Shown: positions 61,096-64,000 of the stretch, piece after piece
Position numbering within the stretch: the first letter of the stretch is position 1
How the letters are laid out: each line of letters opens with the position of its first letter
Assembly: GCA_029783825.1 (NCBI GenBank)
Contig: JAREIK010009620.1
Location: 1 to 64,000 of the forward strand
Direction: 5' to 3'
Length of the DNA: 64,000 nt
Source: Sapria himalayana
Lineage: Eukaryota; Streptophyta; Magnoliopsida; Malpighiales; Rafflesiaceae
Program-made: the position numbers and the translations under genes
The notes under the pieces: generated by a model
What the model saw: the letters and a program-made list of their open reading frames with translations, nothing else
Database searches by the model: none
What the model was told of the DNA's origin: nothing

Positions 61096-62578
61096 ATCTA
61101 TCTATCTATTTTTCTATCTATATATCTATCAATCTATCTATTTATCTATCTATCTTTCTTTCTTTCTTTATATCTGTTTACCTGTCTATTTGTTTAACTA
61201 TCTATCAATAAATCTATCTATCTATTTATTTATCTCATTATATATCTATCTATTTATCTATCTATTTTTATATATATATATCTATCTATCTGCCTATCTT
61301 TCTATTTGGCTATTTGTCTATCTAGTTATCTGTCAATTTTTCTTACTATCTATCTCTCTATCTTTCTATCTATCTATTTATTTATCTATCTATCTATCTA
61401 TCTATCTATCTGTCTGTCTATCTATCTATCTATTATTCTAAATAACTGTCTATATCTATCTGTCTATCGATCTATCTATCTATCGATCTATCTATCTGTC
61501 TATCTATCTATATGTCTATCTGTCTATTTATCTATTTCTCTATCTCTCCATCTATTTTCGTATACATGTCTATCTCTTAATTTTTCTATATGTCTCTCTA
61601 TCTGTTTATCTATCTACCTATATATCTATGTATCTATCTTTTTTTCTTTCTATTTGTCTATCAATCTATCTATCATTTTGTCTATCTATCTATCAATGTG
61701 TCTGTCTAAATGCCTACATGTCTATCTATCTACATGTCTATCTGTGAATTGATTTATTTGTCTATATGTCTATCTATCTATCTGATTATGAGCCTATCTA
61801 CCTATAAGTCTATATGTCTATAAGTCAATATGTATATCTTTCAAAATATCTATCAGTATATTATCTATCTATCTAATTGTCTGTCTATCTGTCAATTTGT
61901 CTATCTGTGTTTTAGTCTATTTTCTATTTGTCTATCTATCTATAGGTATATATATTTATCTATTTGTCTATCCATCTTTCTGTCTATTTATCTATCTATC
62001 TGTCTATCTGTCTATCTATCTATATGTTTACCTATTTATCTAAATTTTTGTCTATTTATTTATCTGTCTAAATGTTTATATACTATTTGTCTATATGGCT
62101 ATTAATCTTCTATCTATCTATATATCTATCTATTTGTCTATCAATCTATTTATATATCTATCTATCTCTTTATCTATCTACTATCTATCTATCTGTCTGT
62201 CTATCTATCTATTTTTCTATCTATCTATCTATCTTTATCATTCTATTTGTCAATCTATCTATCTATCTTTCTATCTATGAATCTGTCTATATATATATAT
62301 ATGTCTGTCTGTCTATCTATCTTTCTTTCTATATGTTTATCTATCTATCTATTTATCTACTAATATATCTTTCTATTTATCTATCTATCTAACTATTTGT
62401 CTATCTATATATCTATCTATCTATCTATCTATCTATCTCTTACTCTCTCTCTCTCTATCTATCATACTATATATTTATTTATCTTTCTATTTATCTACAA
62501 TCTCCTTATCTTCTTATCTGTCTATCTAAATATCTATTTACCTTTCTTTTTGTCTATTTACCTATCTATTAGTCTATC

Positions 62579-64000
62579 TGTAATGCCCAAAAAAATATTA
62601 TTGACTAATTAATATGATAAATGTTAAATTGAGCCAAACTTATGTTTTTCTAAGAGATTAAGAAATGATTAAATGATATTTGATAAATCTTAAATGATAT
62701 ATGTTTATGTGAATAAATGTCAAGTGCAAATGAATATGTGAATATATATTTGAATATTATATGTTAAATAATAAATTGACTAAACCCGAAAAACTAACTA
62801 ATAGAAAAAGTCCAAAATGAGAATTTGATAAATGAGGACCTAAAGGTCATATATTAATATGTTTATATATCTAAGTATTATTATGGGAAACTTGAAATAC
62901 AAATAAAATAAAATATTGGCTATATAGTATTTAAAGCAAATTTAGGCAAAAATGACTTATGTTCATATTTGCTCTAAGAGCTCAATAGAGCAAAAACGTT
63001 TTTGTAGTTGAGAGAGATGAAGGGCTAGGGTTTGGAGAGGAAGATCAAGACCTTGGTGGAAGATCTTTCAATTAGTTCAGAATCTTTCAAAAGGAAGAAG
63101 GAAGAAGCTAGAAAGGGCAATTCCAAGTAATTTTAGTTATGTAAACACAAACCATAGATTTTCTTTGATGATGTTTGGCTTGGGAAAACCTTAAATCATC
63201 TATGCAGTATTCTTGTGATTGTATGAAGATTATATTAAGATGTTATTAGGAGTGATCGACGTGATTTATCTTGAGTTTTGAGGTGTCCTGGAAAAAAATC
63301 ACAAAGAGGAAATTATGGTGTTTCAAAGGAGATGCTATCAAAACCTTTCCAACCCCATATTTCTGGTTTGATAATAACTTGGTCATTTCTATCTGAATTG
63401 AGTGATTCAAATTTCCAAGTACACTAGACTTATAGTAGAAAAAATTACTTGAACTAATGGTATACAAATTGTAACCTCAAAGTGCCTATAAATACTTCAA
63501 AGTGGAGTGATGTGCAAGACAAATTTGCTTCTATTTTGCAAATTATAGTAGTCTTAATATACAATTCCATAACTTGAGTTTTTATGATTCAAATTGGATG
63601 ATTCCAATTGGAGAGAAAACCTAAGAACCATATTTGATAATTATTATGACTAATACTTATCTATTTATGGATTTAAGATTCCTTAAATTAAGAATAACAG
63701 TAGGTAATCGAATGAGTTGGTCATACCGACCAATTAGGCATTAAAATGTGTAACTTGAGTTTGGATGATCTAAATGAGATGATTCAAATTCTTAATGAAA
63801 ATAGACTCATAAATATATCATTTTTTATGAAAGAAGCATGAGCAAAATGTGGCTCATGTATTCCTAGAAAAGTCATGCAAGTGAAGAGGTATTGGGGAGA
63901 TACCAAGCCCAACCAAATATCCTAAAATACACAACTAATATTTTTTTCTTTGTTAGTTCTTTGATTGTGACATATGTGCGATGAATTCAGGGCTAAAGAA
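62579..64000 (+). mobile_element. Probable 5' portion of an LTR retrotransposon LTR (cut by window end)
   Basis: The array stops abruptly at a TG, and the next sequence reads TGTAATGCCCAAAAAAATA, a plausible LTR start. A TATA-like box (CTATATAGTATTTAAAG, 62920-62936) is followed by a leader-like segment, GAGAGATGAAGGGCTAGGG (near 63011-63030), as in many plant Ty3/Gypsy LTRs. No coding domain appears before 64000, so the LTR would be more than 1.4 kb long. The other end and target duplication lie outside. It could instead be an unrelated unique flank. Confidence 0.5.
62920..62936 (+). promoter_or_regulatory. TATA-like box of the putative LTR
   Basis: CTATATAGTATTTAAAG lies about 340 bp after the putative LTR start and about 90 bp before a purine-rich leader-like segment. 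Role inferred. Confidence 0.35.

Larger units (their letters stand above)
53895..62578. repeat. Degenerate (TCTA)n array
   Basis: About 8.7 kb of TCTA-derived tetramers on the + strand, in the same orientation as before the second CACTA element. It contains (TA)n tracts at 54191, 55884, 57175 and 61050, and local duplications at about 59.0-59.9 kb. No gene or RNA was seen. Confidence 0.95.

Noticed and set aside
8444..62578. CRISPR array or classical satellite with long monomers
   Set aside because: The unit is four bases with no spacer structure, and the host is clearly a plant.
53835..62612. Plus-strand open frames between 53.8 and 62.6 kb
   Set aside because: Simple-repeat translations; the first merely begins in the CACTA end and runs into the array.
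1..64000. tRNA, rRNA or telomeric repeats
   Set aside because: I looked for clover-leaf A/B-box patterns, rRNA-like GC-rich conserved segments and TTTAGGG runs and saw none.

Overview
The window looks like plant (angiosperm) nuclear DNA that carries no recognisable host gene. Everything I could identify is simple-sequence repeat or transposable element. The element types (a BED-finger hAT transposase of the RICESLEEPER kind, CACTA elements with TNP2/DUF4218/DUF4216 protein remains, Copia pol remains, an LTR start) are typical of flowering plants. I cannot name the species.

About 39 kb is one degenerate tetranucleotide array, (GATA)n = (TCTA)n. It occupies roughly 8444-15392, 16674-31046, 34616-43774 and 53895-62578. 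The monomer is TCTA with many substituted copies (TCTG, TTTA, TTTG, TCAA, TATA), dotted with (TA)n and (TA)n(GT)n tracts. The + strand is GATA from 8444 to about 11365 and TCTA from about 11409 onwards, so the array contains an inversion (head-to-head) junction at about 11.37-11.41 kb. Nearly all long open frames here are stop-free readings of the repeat (Ser-Ile-Tyr-Leu) and are not genes.

Region by region. 1-8443: right-hand part of a decayed CACTA (En/Spm) element on the minus strand, with TNP2-type transposase remains, a second transposase-like ORF, an AT-rich tandemly duplicated block, subterminal GGTCGG repeats and a CACTACTAAAAATT terminus abutting the array. 8444-15392: array, including the inversion. 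15393-16673: a non-array insert of uncertain class, possibly LTR-derived. 16674-31046: array. 31047-34615: a complete 3569-bp hAT transposon with 13-bp inverted termini and matching 8-bp flanks (ATCTATAT). It carries a 639-codon transposase frame whose 5' part, including the start of the BED finger, is cut off by one in-frame stop. 34616-43774: array. 43775-53894: a second CACTA-like element (10.1 kb) with CA(C/T)TA termini and TAT flanks; it contains decayed Copia pol, a possible hAT-end remnant, and an inverted copy of the AT-rich block seen in the first CACTA element. 53895-62578: array. 62579 to the window end: probable start of an LTR retrotransposon on the + strand.

The elements do not work together as a system. 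They are successive insertions into an older GATA/TCTA array. The hAT is the best preserved, whereas both CACTA elements and the Copia fragment are heavily mutated.
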